Origin: Actinoplanes sp. KI2
GTDB lineage: Bacteria; Actinomycetota; Actinomycetes; Mycobacteriales; Micromonosporaceae
Length of the DNA: 64,000 nt
Assembly (NCBI RefSeq): GCF_025630775.1
Contig: NZ_JAOSZE010000040.1
Span: forward strand, 1-64,000
Direction: 5' to 3'
In this document: one piece after another, positions 21,881 through 31,183 of the stretch
Layout: each line of letters opens with the position of its first letter
How positions within the stretch are numbered: position 1 is the stretch's first letter
Made by a program: the position numbers and the translations under genes
The notes under the pieces: generated by a model
Database searches by the model: none
What the model was told of the DNA's origin: nothing
Seen by the model: only the letters and a program-made list of their open reading frames with translations

Positions 21881-23908
21881 TCAGGGCCGGCCGGCCGGCG
21901 CGGCGACGCAGTCGTGGTGCACCCGGAGCCGCTGCCGGGCCTCGTCCCGGCGGCCGAGGCTTTCCTCGTTCTCCAGCCGCTCCCGCGCGTGCAGCGCCAG
22001 CAGCGTGGGCACGCGATAACGGAAGACCCCGTCGGCGCCCTGCGCGTCCGCCTCCAGCAGGGCGGCGTCGACGAGCTCCTCCAGCAGGCTCTCGGCCCGG
22101 TCCACACTGGTCGCCAGCAGCGCGGCGGCCGCCCGGGCGTCCAGCTCCGCGGCGCTGAGCAGGCCCAGATGCCGGTACATCGACGCGGCCTCGGGCGTCA
22201 GCGAGCGGTACCCGCTCTCCAGGACCGCCCGCATCCCCGGCTGCCCGTGGCTCAGTTCGTCCAGCCGGTGCCGCTCGTCGCGCAGCCGCTGGATCAGGTG
22301 GCCCAGCCGCCAGTGGCTCTTGGTCACCAGGCGGGCCGCCGCGGCGCGCAGGGCCACCGGCTCGCCACCGCAGAGCTCGGCCACCTGGCGGGCGGCCGCG
22401 CGATCGGCGCCGACCCGGTTCTCGTCGATCAGCTGTTCCAGCAACGAGACCGCCGCGGCGCTCGGGAGCGCGTCCACCCGCAGCCGCACCTGGGTGTGCA
22501 TGGCGTGCATGCGGCGGCTGGTCAGCACCAGGCAGGAGCCCCGGCCGGCCGGGACCAGCGACTTGATCTGGGCAGGGCTGCCGACCCCGTCGAGCACGAC
22601 CAGGATCTGGCGGCTGGCGGTGGCCCGCTGGAACAGCGCCACCCGGTCGGCGAACCGGTCCGGCGCCTCCGCCGCATCCACGCCCAGCGCGCCGAGGAAC
22701 TGCTCCAGCACCGCCTCCGGGTCCGGGTTCTCGGCGACGTCGGCGTACAGCTGGCCGTCCGGGAACGAGTTGGCCACCCGGTTGGCCCAGTGCGTCACCA
22801 GGGCGGTCTTGCCCACCCCGGGCCGCCCGACGACCAGTCCCACCGTGGGGCCGCTGCCCGGGCCGGACCCGGCCGACCGGACGTCCAGCAGCCGGTCCAG
22901 GGCCGCCAGCTCGGCGGTGCGGCCGACGAAGCTCGACGGCACGGGCGGCAGCAGGGCCTCCGCGGCCTCCGCCCAGACCCGGCCGGCCCGCACCGGTGCC
23001 GACAGCAGGTCCGGGCTCTCTTGCAGAATCGCGGTGTGCAGATCCTGCAGCTCCCGGCTCGGTTCGAGGCCCAGCTCGGTGCTGAAGACCTCGCGCGCCT
23101 CGCGGAACACCCGTAGCGCGTCGGATCGCCGCCCGGACCGGTAGTGCGCGACCATCAACGCCGCGCGGGCGTGCTCCCACAGCGGCTGGTCCTGCACCAG
23201 GGTGGAGAGCTCGGTGACCACCTCACGGTGCCGGCCCAGGCCGAGCTGCAGCGTGGCGTACTCCTCGTACGCGGTCAGCCGCTGCTTGTCGAGCGCGCTC
23301 GCCTCGTGCTGGATGACCGCGCTGGAGACGTCGTCGAGCACGCCGCCGCGCCACAGCGCCAGCGCGGTCCGCAGGTGCTCGGCCGCCTCCGCCGAGCGCC
23401 GGTGGTGTACCAGCAGCTGAGCCGTGTTGACGCTCTCGGCGAACTCGACCGCGTCGACCGTGTGCTGCCCGGTGTTGAGCATGTAGCCCGGCGGCATGGT
23501 GACGATCACGTCGTCCGGACACCCCGCCGCCTGGAAGACCTTGCGCAGCCCGGCCACGCAGATCGCCAGCTGGGTGCGGCTGGTGGCGGGCGGGTTCCCG
23601 TTCCAGACCGCCTCGGTCAGGCGGTCGATGGAGACGATCCGGTTCGGCGCCAGCAGCAACATGGCGAGCACGACCCGCTGACGGGGGCCACCCATCGCGA
23701 TCCGCTCGCCGTCGGCCAGTACCTCCATCGGGCCCAGGATCCGGAAGTCGAACCGGACGGTGCTCGTGGCCTCCGCCGGCCGGCCGAGGGCCGAACCCGC
23801 GTCCCGCGGTCGCGGGAGGAGACCCGCCGGGTTTCGCACGTTCCAGCCATCGGGAACGGCGTCCCGGTCGCCCGCTAATTTTTGGGCATACGGCGCTGAC
23901 ATCGACAT
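21881..23908 (-). CDS. SARP-family pathway activator with NB-ARC ATPase domain
   Basis: The likely cluster-situated activator, 675 residues. An OmpR-like winged-helix domain begins near residue 55 (RFDFRILGPMEVL) and is followed by a bacterial transcriptional activation domain to about 300 (AYEEYATLQLGLGRHREVV). Then comes an NB-ARC type ATPase with Walker A GRPGVGKTALV near residue 360 and the Walker-B-like QILVVLDGVGS. The C-terminal part resembles the winged-helix segment of such ATPases. I chose ATG 23908 (MSMSAPYAQ), preceded by GGGGGA at good spacing; an upstream in-frame start would add about 17 residues. SARP proteins bind heptamer repeats, and matching repeats precede five promoters in this cluster. 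The gene is last in the minus-strand series and has its own promoter. Confidence 0.93.
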   Translation of the reverse strand: MSMSAPYAQKLAGDRDAVPDGWNVRNPAGLLPRPRDAGSALGRPAEATSTVRFDFRILGPMEVLADGERIAMGGPRQRVVLAMLLLAPNRIVSIDRLTEAVWNGNPPATSRTQLAICVAGLRKVFQAAGCPDDVIVTMPPGYMLNTGQHTVDAVEFAESVNTAQLLVHHRRSAEAAEHLRTALALWRGGVLDDVSSAVIQHEASALDKQRLTAYEEYATLQLGLGRHREVVTELSTLVQDQPLWEHARAALMVAHYRSGRRSDALRVFREAREVFSTELGLEPSRELQDLHTAILQESPDLLSAPVRAGRVWAEAAEALLPPVPSSFVGRTAELAALDRLLDVRSAGSGPGSGPTVGLVVGRPGVGKTALVTHWANRVANSFPDGQLYADVAENPDPEAVLEQFLGALGVDAAEAPDRFADRVALFQRATASRQILVVLDGVGSPAQIKSLVPAGRGSCLVLTSRRMHAMHTQVRLRVDALPSAAAVSLLEQLIDENRVGADRAAARQVAELCGGEPVALRAAAARLVTKSHWRLGHLIQRLRDERHRLDELSHGQPGMRAVLESGYRSLTPEAASMYRHLGLLSAAELDARAAAALLATSVDRAESLLEELVDAALLEADAQGADGVFRYRVPTLLALHARERLENEESLGRRDEARQRLRVHHDCVAAPAGRP

Positions 23909-24098
23909 GACATATCCCCCGAATATGGCGTCATCGCACGGACGGCAACGGCCGCGCACCAGGGCGACAAACCGCCGCCGGAACTCGGCACGTCACCGGC
24001 AGAAGCCGGAAAAGTGTTACCGCGGCAACCGTTCGAATCCTTTCCGATTGTCGATCGACAACCCACTGGACCGGGCCGCCCCGGCATGGATCGGCGCC

Positions 24099-24128
24099 AC
24101 TCTAAGGCGATTGATCAAGCGCTGTCAA
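24099..24128 (-). promoter_or_regulatory. Vegetative-type promoter for the SARP gene
   Basis: On the minus strand TTGACA (24128-24123) is followed after 18 bp by TAGAGT (24104-24099), close to the housekeeping sigma consensus. Transcription would start near 24092, leaving an untranslated leader of about 184 nt before the SARP ATG. The leader is long enough for post-transcriptional control, but I see no known riboswitch. Confidence 0.55.
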
Positions 24129-24494
24129 CAATCGTAACCATCGAAATCAATCCGGCGTTCTGACCGTTAATTTACTTCACTGAATCGGTCGAGAATGCAT
24201 CCCACGGCAACGATGAGCCGGCCCAATGAGGTCGACAAGAATATCGGCTGCGGAATCACTCGAACTATCACGTCGGAACATGCGCGCAGCAATTACTCAT
24301 GCAGCGCCGTTCCGATCGCGTACCGTGCCGCCGATCGGTGCGACCGGCGGCACGGCGTACGACCAAAGGCTCCCTGCCGGCAAGCTTCCGATCCCTTCGC
24401 CTGGAGCCCGCACACGCCACCCCTCGTGGACCGGTGAAGCTCGCGCCCCCCGACCCGCGACGTGTGCCGATAGTTAACCAGATGCGCGCCGATA

Positions 24495-24593
24495 TAGCTA
24501 GCAGCTAACAAGAACCGGACAGAGCGGTCTTGTTTAGACTTTGAGCAAACCATCCGCTAGGCTGTGGGCCACGATGGTTAGCTAGCAGCAAAC
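24495..24593 (+). promoter_or_regulatory. Twin 15-bp repeats flanking the XRE-ImmA promoter
   Basis: TAGCTAGCAGCTAAC at 24495-24509 and TAGCTAGCAGCAAAC at 24579-24593 differ at one base and are in the same orientation, 84 bp apart (eight helical turns). Between them lies a plausible promoter: TAGACT (24535-24540), 17 bp, TAGGCT (24558-24563). The arrangement suits a regulator that loops DNA and represses its own gene, as EspR-like proteins do at distant sites. Confidence 0.5.
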
Positions 24594-24611
24594 TAATCCT
24601 GGAGGTGGGCT

Positions 24612-25040
24612 GTGTCCGGCGATCCACGGCCTCGTCTGGCCCGCCGCCTCGACGATCTCTTCACGTCCGCCCGGCCGAAGGGCAAGCAGTGGACGAACGC
24701 CGAGGTCGTCGCGGAGCTCAAGCGGGCCTCGCCCGATCTCAAGGTGGGTGCCGTCTACCTCTCGCAGCTGCGCAACGGCAAGCGGACCAACCCGTCGCCG
24801 GATCTGCTGACCGCGCTGGCCCGCTTCTTCGGCGTCTCGACGGCGTACTTCTTCGACGACGAGGTGAGCGACTCCGTGCAGGCTGAGCTGGCCGCGCTGC
24901 ACGCGATGCGCAACGCCGGGGTGCGTGCGGTGGCGATGCGTGCGGCCGGCATGCGCCCGGACAACCTGCAGGCGATCACCGCCATCATGGATCAGTACCG
25001 CCAGATGCAAGGGCTCCCCGCGATCACGGAGGAGCAGTGA
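24612..25040 (+). CDS. EspR-like XRE-family DNA-binding regulator
   Basis: A 142-residue protein with an N-terminal helix-turn-helix and a C-terminal helical dimer region, in the layout of mycobacterial EspR. Visible marks are NAEVVAELKRASPDLKVGAVYL, interrupted here only by class-typical residues, then SQLRNGKRTNPSPDLLTALA and YFFDDE near residue 85. EspR-type proteins are nucleoid-associated regulators of secretion and cell-envelope genes. GTG start at 24612 with GGAGG upstream. The stop overlaps the next gene by 4 nt (GTGA), so the two are translationally coupled. The 15-bp repeats around its promoter are candidate binding sites. Its targets probably include the convergent operon next door. 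Confidence 0.87.
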   Translation: MSGDPRPRLARRLDDLFTSARPKGKQWTNAEVVAELKRASPDLKVGAVYLSQLRNGKRTNPSPDLLTALARFFGVSTAYFFDDEVSDSVQAELAALHAMRNAGVRAVAMRAAGMRPDNLQAITAIMDQYRQMQGLPAITEEQ

Positions 25041-25558
25041 GCTCCGAGGCACGGCACGAATCGCTGATGCGGCTGCGCGAGGCCGGCGTCCGGCTGATCG
25101 CCGACCTCGGCCTGTCCACCTATCCCGATGTCGACGCGCTCTGCCACCACCTGGGCGAGCTACGGGAGCGCCCGATCGTTCTGATGCCGGTGAAGTTGCG
25201 CGCCTCCGATCCGTGTGGCATGTGGATCGTGGCGCGCAACGAGGATCTCGTCTTCTACGACAAGGACACCACCAGGGCGCATCAGGAGCACATCATCATG
25301 CACGAGGTCGGTCACATCATCAGTTGCCACCGCGGCTCGGGCATGCTCGACGACGCGAGCGCGCGGCTGCTGTTCCCCAGCCTCGACCCGGCGCTCGTGC
25401 GGGACATGCTGATGCGGGCGACCTACGACGACGTGCAGGAGCAGGAGGCCGAGGTGATCGCCTACCTGCTCTCTCAGCACATCGTGCCCGAGAGTGCCGT
25501 CCCGGAGCGGACCCCGGAAAGCAGCACCCTCGACCAGATCGCCCGGCTCCTCGGCTAG
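25037..25558 (+). CDS. ImmA/IrrE-family metallopeptidase
   Basis: A 173-residue zinc protease of the family that includes ImmA of ICEBs1 and IrrE of Deinococcus. The active site is HIIMHEVGHII (HExxH) near residue 95, with a later acidic QEQEAEVIAYLL supplying the third ligand region. Family members usually cleave or inactivate the XRE-type repressor encoded beside them, so the upstream EspR-like regulator is the expected substrate (inference). It starts at GTG 25037, overlapping the regulator stop by 4 nt. Its stop overlaps the convergent KS-ACP-oxoamine synthase gene by 4 nt. This tail-to-tail packing suggests a functionally joined locus. Confidence 0.88.
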   Translation: MSSEARHESLMRLREAGVRLIADLGLSTYPDVDALCHHLGELRERPIVLMPVKLRASDPCGMWIVARNEDLVFYDKDTTRAHQEHIIMHEVGHIISCHRGSGMLDDASARLLFPSLDPALVRDMLMRATYDDVQEQEAEVIAYLLSQHIVPESAVPERTPESSTLDQIARLLG

Positions 25559-28500
25559 CGGGCGGGCACGGCCATCAGCCCCCTCACCTCGGCGGCGAGC
25601 GTCTCGACCGTACGCCGGATCTCGTGCTCCTGATGTTCGCTGGTGAGGAAGAAGCGCAGCCGCGTCTCGCTCTCCGCCACCGCGGGGTGCAGGATCGGGT
25701 CGACGACGATGCCCCGGTCGAACAGCCGGGTCGCGAGCCGCAGGGTGCGCGCGGAATCGCCGACGATGCACGGAACGATCGGGCTGTTCCGGCTCGGCCC
25801 GGTGTTGACGCCCGCGGCCCGGGCCAGCTCGAGGAAGAGCGCGGAGTTGCGGCGCAATCGCGCGACCCGCTCCGGCTCGGCCGCCGCTATCCGCAGGGCC
25901 GCCAGGGCGGCCGCCGCGTTGGCCGGGGTCAGGCCGACGCTGTAGACGAAGCCCGGCAGGGTGTACCGCAACCATCGGATGAGCCGCGCCGAGCCGGCCA
26001 GGTAGCCGCCGCAGCTGGCGAACGACTTGGAAAGCGTGCCCATCCACAGGTCGACGCCCGAGCGATCGACGTCGAAGTGCTCACCGACGCCGCCCCCGCG
26101 CGGGCCGATCGTGCCGATGCTGTGCGCCTCGTCGACCATGAGCAGCGCGCCGAACCGCCGCTTCAGCTCGATCAGCGCGGGCAGGTCCGCCAGGTCGCCG
26201 TCCATGCTGTACAGGCCCTCGACGGCGATCAGCACCCGCCGGAAGCGGGACCTGGTCCGCCGCAGCAGATCCTCCAGCTGTTCGGCGTCGTTGTGCGGGA
26301 ACGGGCGGCGGGTCGCGCCGGAGAGCGCGCAACCCTGCAGGATGCTGTCGTGCGCGAGCGCGTCGTGCAGGATGAGGTCGTCCGGGCCGACCAGGTGGCC
26401 GATCGCGCTGACGTTCGTCGCGTGCCCGCTGACCAGGGCGAGGCAGTCGTCGGTGCCCAGCAGGCCGGCCAGCGCGCGTTCCAGTTCGATGGTCAGCGGA
26501 CGCTCGCCGGAGAGCAGCCGGCTGCCCGACACCGACGAGCCGTAGGTGTCGACCGCCGCGCGGACCGCCGCGTTGACCTCCGGATGCCCGGAGAGGCCCA
26601 GGTAGTTGTAGCTGCTGAAGGAGATCAGCTCGCGGCCGGCGACGGTCGTCACGTTACGCATGACGCCCTGGTGCACCCGGAAGTAGGGATTCGGCAGGTC
26701 GAGCTCGTCCAGCTGCCGGATGCGCTCGTCCATGGCGAGCACCTCGGGCAGGAAGTCCCCGCTCGCGATCTCCGGCGGCCAATCCGCCTCATCGGGCGCG
26801 GAGGGCCGCTGAACGCCCGGCTCGACGCCCGGTGCGGCCCGGACCTCGGGCTCGGCCGGCGCGCCGGTCAGCTCGAGCAGTTCGGCGACGGTCCGGTCGT
26901 GGGCGAGCAGGTCGAGGTCCGGCCGGCCCAGGTCCTGCCGCAGCGCGGTCTCCAGGTCGGTGAGCATCAGCGAGTCCAGCCCGAGGTCCGCGCTCAGCCG
27001 CAGGTGCCGATGCAGATCGCCGGGTGGCAGGGCGCTGATCCGGGAGATTCGTTCCAGGACGGTGGAAGCGGCGGCCGCCGGCTCCGGCACCCGCGGAGCG
27101 GAAGCGGCGAGTTCCGGCTCGGCGGCCGCCGGCTCCGGCACCCGCGGAGCGGCCCGGCGCTTGGCGTCGTTCACCAGCCAATGCCGCTTCGGCCGCAGCG
27201 GGCTGGGCGGCAGGGTGCACAGTTGGGCATCGCGGGGCAGCAGCCGCAGGCCGGGTGTGTCGGCGATGCGCTCCAGCAGCCGTTCCCGCCCTGCCGCGTC
27301 GGCCGGGTGATCGGCGCCGAGGTCCAGCGTTTCGGCCGGCTTCTCCTCCCCGTCCGGGACGCTGCCGGCGCGTACCCCGTCGCCGATCTTGCCGTTGTGC
27401 CCGGCGGCCAGGGCGTCCGCCCCGGCCAGGAGCCGATGCACCGCTTCGGCGGGGGTGGTGGCCGCGACGACGAGGCGCTCCCCGAGCAGGCGGCGGCGGG
27501 CCAGGGTGCCGGACACCGCGGCCAGGTCGAGGGCCTCCGTCGTGATGGCGCCGGCCACCTCGCGCGCGTGGCGGGCCAGGCGGCCCCGATCCCGGCCGGT
27601 CACCACGAGGACCTCCGGGCTGCCGTGGGCCGGCGCGGTGCGGGCGGCCGGCGCGGGCGCTTCCTCGAGCACCACGTGCGCGTTGGTGCCGCCGAAGCCG
27701 AACGCGCTCACGCCCGCCCGGCGCGGGCCCGACTCCGGACGCCAGGCGACGACCTCGGTCGGTACGGCCAGCCCCGCCGAGTCGAGATCGAGCTCGGCCG
27801 AGGGCGTGAAGTCCGGCTGCGGGACGATGACGCCGTTGCGGACCATCAGGGCGGTCTTGATCAGGCCGGTGATGCCGGCGGCGACCAGCGAGTGGCCGAG
27901 CACCGCCTTGACGGCGCCGACCCAGGCGCGTCCCGGCTGCGCACGGCGCAGCTCGCCCAGCGCGGCCAGTTCGACCCGGTCGCCGATCGCGGTGGCCGTG
28001 CCGTGCGCCTCGAGGTAGCCGACGTCGCCGTCGGGCAGGCCGGCGTCCGCGTACGCGCGGCGCAGCGCGAGCAGCTGGCCCTCGACCTGCGGGGCCATGC
28101 CGCCGGGCACCCGGCCGTCGTTCGAGAGCCCCACCCCGCGGATGACCGCGTAGACGCGGTCGCCGTCGGCCACCGCGTCCGCCAGCCGCTTGAGGATGAC
28201 CACGCCGGCGGCCTCGCCGAGCACGAACCCGTCGGCCCGCTCGTCGAACGCGCGGCAGGTGCCGCTGGGCGACACCCCGCCGACCCGGGACAGCCCGATG
28301 TAGAGATCGGGGGTGAGCAGCAGCTGCGCGCCGCCCGCCACCACCGTGCGGGCCCGCCCGGTCCGCAGGGCGTGCACGCCGTTGGCGACCGCGGTCAGCC
28401 CGCTGGAGCAGGCCGCGTCCAGTGCGTAGCTCTCGCCGTGCAGGTCGAACGTCGAGCTGATGGTGCCGGGCCCGAAGCTCAGCAGCGACCCGGAGACCGA

Positions 28501-29019
28501 GGTGCCACGCAGCCGCTCGACCGCCGCACCGGCCTGCTGCCAGGACGGATCGGCCGGCGCGATCCCGAACTCGCCGGCGACCAGCTGGCGCAGGCGCAGG
28601 TTGGTCGCGGCGATGTCCCGGTAGCCGTTCTCGCTGATCCCCATGATCACCGAGACGTCGCCGCCGTCGAGACCGGCGCTCTCCGCGCCGGCGTCCTGGA
28701 TCGCCTCCCGGGTCAGATCGATGAGCACCCGGTGCTGCGGATCCATGCCCCGGGCCCGGAACGGCGGCATCCGGTAGTAGCCGGCGTCGAACTGGTCGAC
28801 GTCCGCGATGGTGGCGATCCGGTCCACATAGGCGCCGTGCGGATCACGGGGGTCGTCGCTGCGGAACGAGTCGTGTTTCCACCGGCTCTCCGGCACGGGC
28901 GTGAACTGTGGTGCGGGCGCCTGCAGCAGGCGCCAGAAATCCGTGAGATGGGCGGCGCCGGGCACCCGGCAGGCCATCCCGATGATTGCTATACCAGCGG
29001 AACTTCTCTCTGACGACAT
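25555..29019 (-). CDS. Ketosynthase-ACP-alpha-oxoamine synthase fusion protein
   Basis: A 1154-residue three-domain enzyme. KS (about 8-420) has Cys204 in DAACSSG, His339 in EAHGTATAIG and His376 in AVLGHSLVAAG. A linker with a duplicated Pro/Glu/Ala segment leads to an ACP with GLDSL near residue 681. The C-terminal 370 residues are a PLP alpha-oxoamine synthase (relatives BioF, CqsA, serine palmitoyltransferase): HDALAHDSILQG, VDEAHSIGTIGPRG and Lys near 998 in GTLSKSFASCGGY. There is no acyltransferase or ketoreductase, so extender units must come in trans. The expected chemistry is one condensation, then decarboxylative joining of the acyl-ACP to an amino acid, giving an aminoketone. ATG start at 29019. 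It ends an operon with an epimerase-type enzyme and a membrane protein. Confidence 0.9.
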   Translation of the reverse strand: MSSERSSAGIAIIGMACRVPGAAHLTDFWRLLQAPAPQFTPVPESRWKHDSFRSDDPRDPHGAYVDRIATIADVDQFDAGYYRMPPFRARGMDPQHRVLIDLTREAIQDAGAESAGLDGGDVSVIMGISENGYRDIAATNLRLRQLVAGEFGIAPADPSWQQAGAAVERLRGTSVSGSLLSFGPGTISSTFDLHGESYALDAACSSGLTAVANGVHALRTGRARTVVAGGAQLLLTPDLYIGLSRVGGVSPSGTCRAFDERADGFVLGEAAGVVILKRLADAVADGDRVYAVIRGVGLSNDGRVPGGMAPQVEGQLLALRRAYADAGLPDGDVGYLEAHGTATAIGDRVELAALGELRRAQPGRAWVGAVKAVLGHSLVAAGITGLIKTALMVRNGVIVPQPDFTPSAELDLDSAGLAVPTEVVAWRPESGPRRAGVSAFGFGGTNAHVVLEEAPAPAARTAPAHGSPEVLVVTGRDRGRLARHAREVAGAITTEALDLAAVSGTLARRRLLGERLVVAATTPAEAVHRLLAGADALAAGHNGKIGDGVRAGSVPDGEEKPAETLDLGADHPADAAGRERLLERIADTPGLRLLPRDAQLCTLPPSPLRPKRHWLVNDAKRRAAPRVPEPAAAEPELAASAPRVPEPAAAASTVLERISRISALPPGDLHRHLRLSADLGLDSLMLTDLETALRQDLGRPDLDLLAHDRTVAELLELTGAPAEPEVRAAPGVEPGVQRPSAPDEADWPPEIASGDFLPEVLAMDERIRQLDELDLPNPYFRVHQGVMRNVTTVAGRELISFSSYNYLGLSGHPEVNAAVRAAVDTYGSSVSGSRLLSGERPLTIELERALAGLLGTDDCLALVSGHATNVSAIGHLVGPDDLILHDALAHDSILQGCALSGATRRPFPHNDAEQLEDLLRRTRSRFRRVLIAVEGLYSMDGDLADLPALIELKRRFGALLMVDEAHSIGTIGPRGGGVGEHFDVDRSGVDLWMGTLSKSFASCGGYLAGSARLIRWLRYTLPGFVYSVGLTPANAAAALAALRIAAAEPERVARLRRNSALFLELARAAGVNTGPSRNSPIVPCIVGDSARTLRLATRLFDRGIVVDPILHPAVAESETRLRFFLTSEHQEHEIRRTVETLAAEVRGLMAVPAR

Positions 29020-29045
29020 GATCAACTCCCCAGGTTGGTGTCGGC

Positions 29046-29987
29046 TCAGCCGGCTTGGGGGCTGGCACCTCGCCACCATTGGACGGTCGAGCGCATCTGC
29101 TCGGACAATGGCGTCGGTGCAAGCCCGAGATGCTCGGCGCATGCGGTGGAATCGACGACGAACGGGCGATCGAACTGGTACCGGACCTCGTCCAGCTCGC
29201 GGATGAACGGCGAGACCACCCCGAGGACTCGGACCAGCGCCGGAGGCACCCGGCGCACGCCGACCGGGGCGGTCCCGGCCGCCTCGCACAGCTTCGTCAC
29301 CATCGCCTGGATGGTCTCCGGCGGCACGGTCGGAACGTGCCACGGGCGCCCCCAGGCGCTTTCGGTGGTGCCGAGCCGGATCAGGGCGCTCGCCACATCC
29401 GGCACGTACGTCCAGCTGTGCGGCATGGCCGGGTCGCCGAGAACGCGTACGGTCCGGCCCCGCAGGACGGCGGGCACGACCCGGTCGGCGAGGTGGCCGC
29501 CCGCGGTGACACCCGGACCGAAGTAATCCGACGCCCGGGCCTCGACCGCCCTGATCCGGCCCTGGCGGTGCAGGGCCAGGACGTCCTGCGAGATCTGGGC
29601 GCGCACCCGTCCCTTGCGGCCGGTGGCGGCCAGTGGCAGGTCCTCGGTCAGCGGCCCGTCCACCGGCCCGTACCCGTAAAGATTGTTGAGCAGGACCAGG
29701 ACCGCGCCGCTCGCCTCGGCCGCCGCGGTCACCCCGGCGGTCAGCGCCGGCAGCTCCTGCGGCCACCTGGTGTACGGCGGAGCGGCGCAGTGGTAGATGA
29801 CGCTCGCCCCGGCGGCCACCTCGGCGAGCCGGTCGCCGGCCGCGGCGTCCACCGCGACGAACTCGATGCCGTCCTCGGCCGGGTGCGTGGAGCGGGTCAC
29901 CACCCGGACCTCGTGCCCCTGACCCACCAATGTGCGCGCGGTAGCCGCGCCCGCCGGCCCGAAGCCGACGACCACCTGCAAACTCAT
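29046..29987 (-). CDS. NAD(P)-dependent epimerase/dehydratase-family oxidoreductase
   Basis: A 313-residue extended short-chain dehydrogenase. The N-terminal nucleotide site is VVVGFGPAGAATARTL, and LNNLYGYGP with the following region corresponds to the catalytic Tyr area, although the classic YxxxK is not clear. The C-terminal half has the usual SWTYVPDVASALI substrate-side motif. It may reduce or rearrange the product of the adjacent KS-ACP-oxoamine synthase; CqsA-type aminoketones are known to be processed by further enzymes. ATG start at 29987, 3 nt after the membrane-protein stop and 26 nt before the synthase, a tight operon. The substrate is unknown. Confidence 0.82.
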   Translation of the reverse strand: MSLQVVVGFGPAGAATARTLVGQGHEVRVVTRSTHPAEDGIEFVAVDAAAGDRLAEVAAGASVIYHCAAPPYTRWPQELPALTAGVTAAAEASGAVLVLLNNLYGYGPVDGPLTEDLPLAATGRKGRVRAQISQDVLALHRQGRIRAVEARASDYFGPGVTAGGHLADRVVPAVLRGRTVRVLGDPAMPHSWTYVPDVASALIRLGTTESAWGRPWHVPTVPPETIQAMVTKLCEAAGTAPVGVRRVPPALVRVLGVVSPFIRELDEVRYQFDRPFVVDSTACAEHLGLAPTPLSEQMRSTVQWWRGASPQAG

Positions 29988-29990
29988 CTG

Positions 29991-31163
29991 TTATCGCTTC
30001 CGGTCCGGTCGATCGTCGTTGAGCTGGACGAATGTTCGGGAAACCTGGCGCAGCCAGCGGACCTCGGCCGCCAGCGTGTCCCCGCTCTGCCCGGGCGGGC
30101 CGGCCGCGACCACCTCGAGCTGGGGTTCCCGGCCGGACCGCTTGGCCAGCAGCGCGCGGTGGATCCGGGCCGCCTCCACCTCCGGCAGCCGTCCGTCCGC
30201 CGGGGTGGCCTCGGACGAGCCCGGGACGGGCAGGCCGTCCGGCTCGTCCATGTACGGCCGCAGCGCCCGCCAGCCGTCCCGGATCTCGATGACCCGGCGG
30301 TGCAGCCGGTACGGCAGGTCGGACAGCGAGCGGCTGGGCGGCTCCAGGGAGATCCCCGGCGACGCCTGGTAGAACGCGTGCCACAGCGGGTACAGCGTGC
30401 GGTAGGCCGCGTAGTCGTGGAACCAGCGCCGGGCATCGTCGACGCGCGGGCCCCAGGACTGCATGGTCAGTCCGACGTTGAGGGTCACGATGCCGATCGC
30501 GCTGAACACCGCCGGCAGGATCGCCCACTCGCCGACCCCGATGTAACCGGTGCTGAGCAGGATGATCGTCACCCGGGACAGGCAGTAGCAGAAGAGCAGC
30601 AGCGCGGCCGCGGCGAGCACGCGCAGGGCCCGGCGCAGCCAGCCCGGCTCGGCGAGCCGGGAGTAGGGCACGCACTGCCGGACGATCGTGAAGCACGGCA
30701 CGGCCTGCGAGAACATGAAGACCAGCAGGTAGCCGACCACGAGCGGACGGTTGCTGCCGGTGTTCAGGTCGGTGGCGGGCAGCCGGTCGATCCGGGCGGC
30801 CAGGAAGAGCGTCACCAGGACGAGCCCGGACACCGCACCGAAGACGATCCAGCGGTTCACCCGCCGCCGCGCCTCGGCCAGCGAGGAGGTCCAGAGCAGC
30901 AGCAGGACCTCGGCGCTCGTGCAGTAGGCCACCGCCGCCAGGTGCATCAGCAGGATCGCCAGGTTGCCGACGCCGAACAGCCGGTCGGTGGTCAGCGCGA
31001 CCACGCCCAGGGAGAACGTCACGCATTGCAGGAACAGGACAAGGATCAGGCTGCGGTAGGCGAGGTCTCCCGAGGAGCGGCGGAACTGGCCGGCCTTGAG
31101 CCCGAACGCCGCGTACGAGGAGAGAGCCGAGAGAGCGAAGCCCAGGGTTCGAATGAGATCCAT
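29991..31163 (-). CDS. MAB_1171c-like multi-pass membrane protein
   Basis: A 390-residue protein whose first 230 residues form about seven hydrophobic helices (for example SLILVLFLQCVTFSLGVVAL, IVFGAVSGLVLVTLFLAA, VLAAAALLLFCYCLS), followed by a cytoplasmic tail with YRTLYPLWHAFYQASPGI. This pattern fits the MAB_1171c family of putative transporters, often found beside XRE and ImmA/IrrE genes in actinomycetes (known context, function unproven). It could export or sense the product of the operon. ATG 31163 with GAGG upstream. It lies 20 nt after the TetR gene and 3 nt before the epimerase. Confidence 0.75.
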   Translation of the reverse strand: MDLIRTLGFALSALSSYAAFGLKAGQFRRSSGDLAYRSLILVLFLQCVTFSLGVVALTTDRLFGVGNLAILLMHLAAVAYCTSAEVLLLLWTSSLAEARRRVNRWIVFGAVSGLVLVTLFLAARIDRLPATDLNTGSNRPLVVGYLLVFMFSQAVPCFTIVRQCVPYSRLAEPGWLRRALRVLAAAALLLFCYCLSRVTIILLSTGYIGVGEWAILPAVFSAIGIVTLNVGLTMQSWGPRVDDARRWFHDYAAYRTLYPLWHAFYQASPGISLEPPSRSLSDLPYRLHRRVIEIRDGWRALRPYMDEPDGLPVPGSSEATPADGRLPEVEAARIHRALLAKRSGREPQLEVVAAGPPGQSGDTLAAEVRWLRQVSRTFVQLNDDRPDRKR

Positions 31164-31183
31164 CAGTGCCTCGACTCGCTCCC

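Larger units (their letters stand above)
23909..24611. other. Gene-free intergenic region between SARP and XRE regulators
   Basis: About 700 bp with no convincing coding frame and noticeably more A+T than its surroundings. It holds the SARP promoter, the XRE promoter and a pair of 15-bp repeats flanking the latter. It is a natural boundary between the biosynthetic cluster and the locus to its right. Between about 24130 and 24490 I see nothing else recognisable. Confidence 0.7.

Noticed and set aside
21881..22107. Separate small gene overlapping the SARP 3' end
   Set aside because: Only shadow frames are present; the SARP frame continues with a consistent C-terminal domain.
27074..27153. Short direct repeat as a mobile or regulatory element
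   Set aside because: It is an in-frame duplication of about 30 bp within the Pro/Glu/Ala linker between KS and ACP, an ordinary linker expansion.
29020..31026. Apparent 600-residue N-terminal extension of the KS-ACP-oxoamine synthase
   Set aside because: The extension is an out-of-frame reading of the epimerase and membrane-protein genes; the KS domain begins directly after the ATG at 29019.
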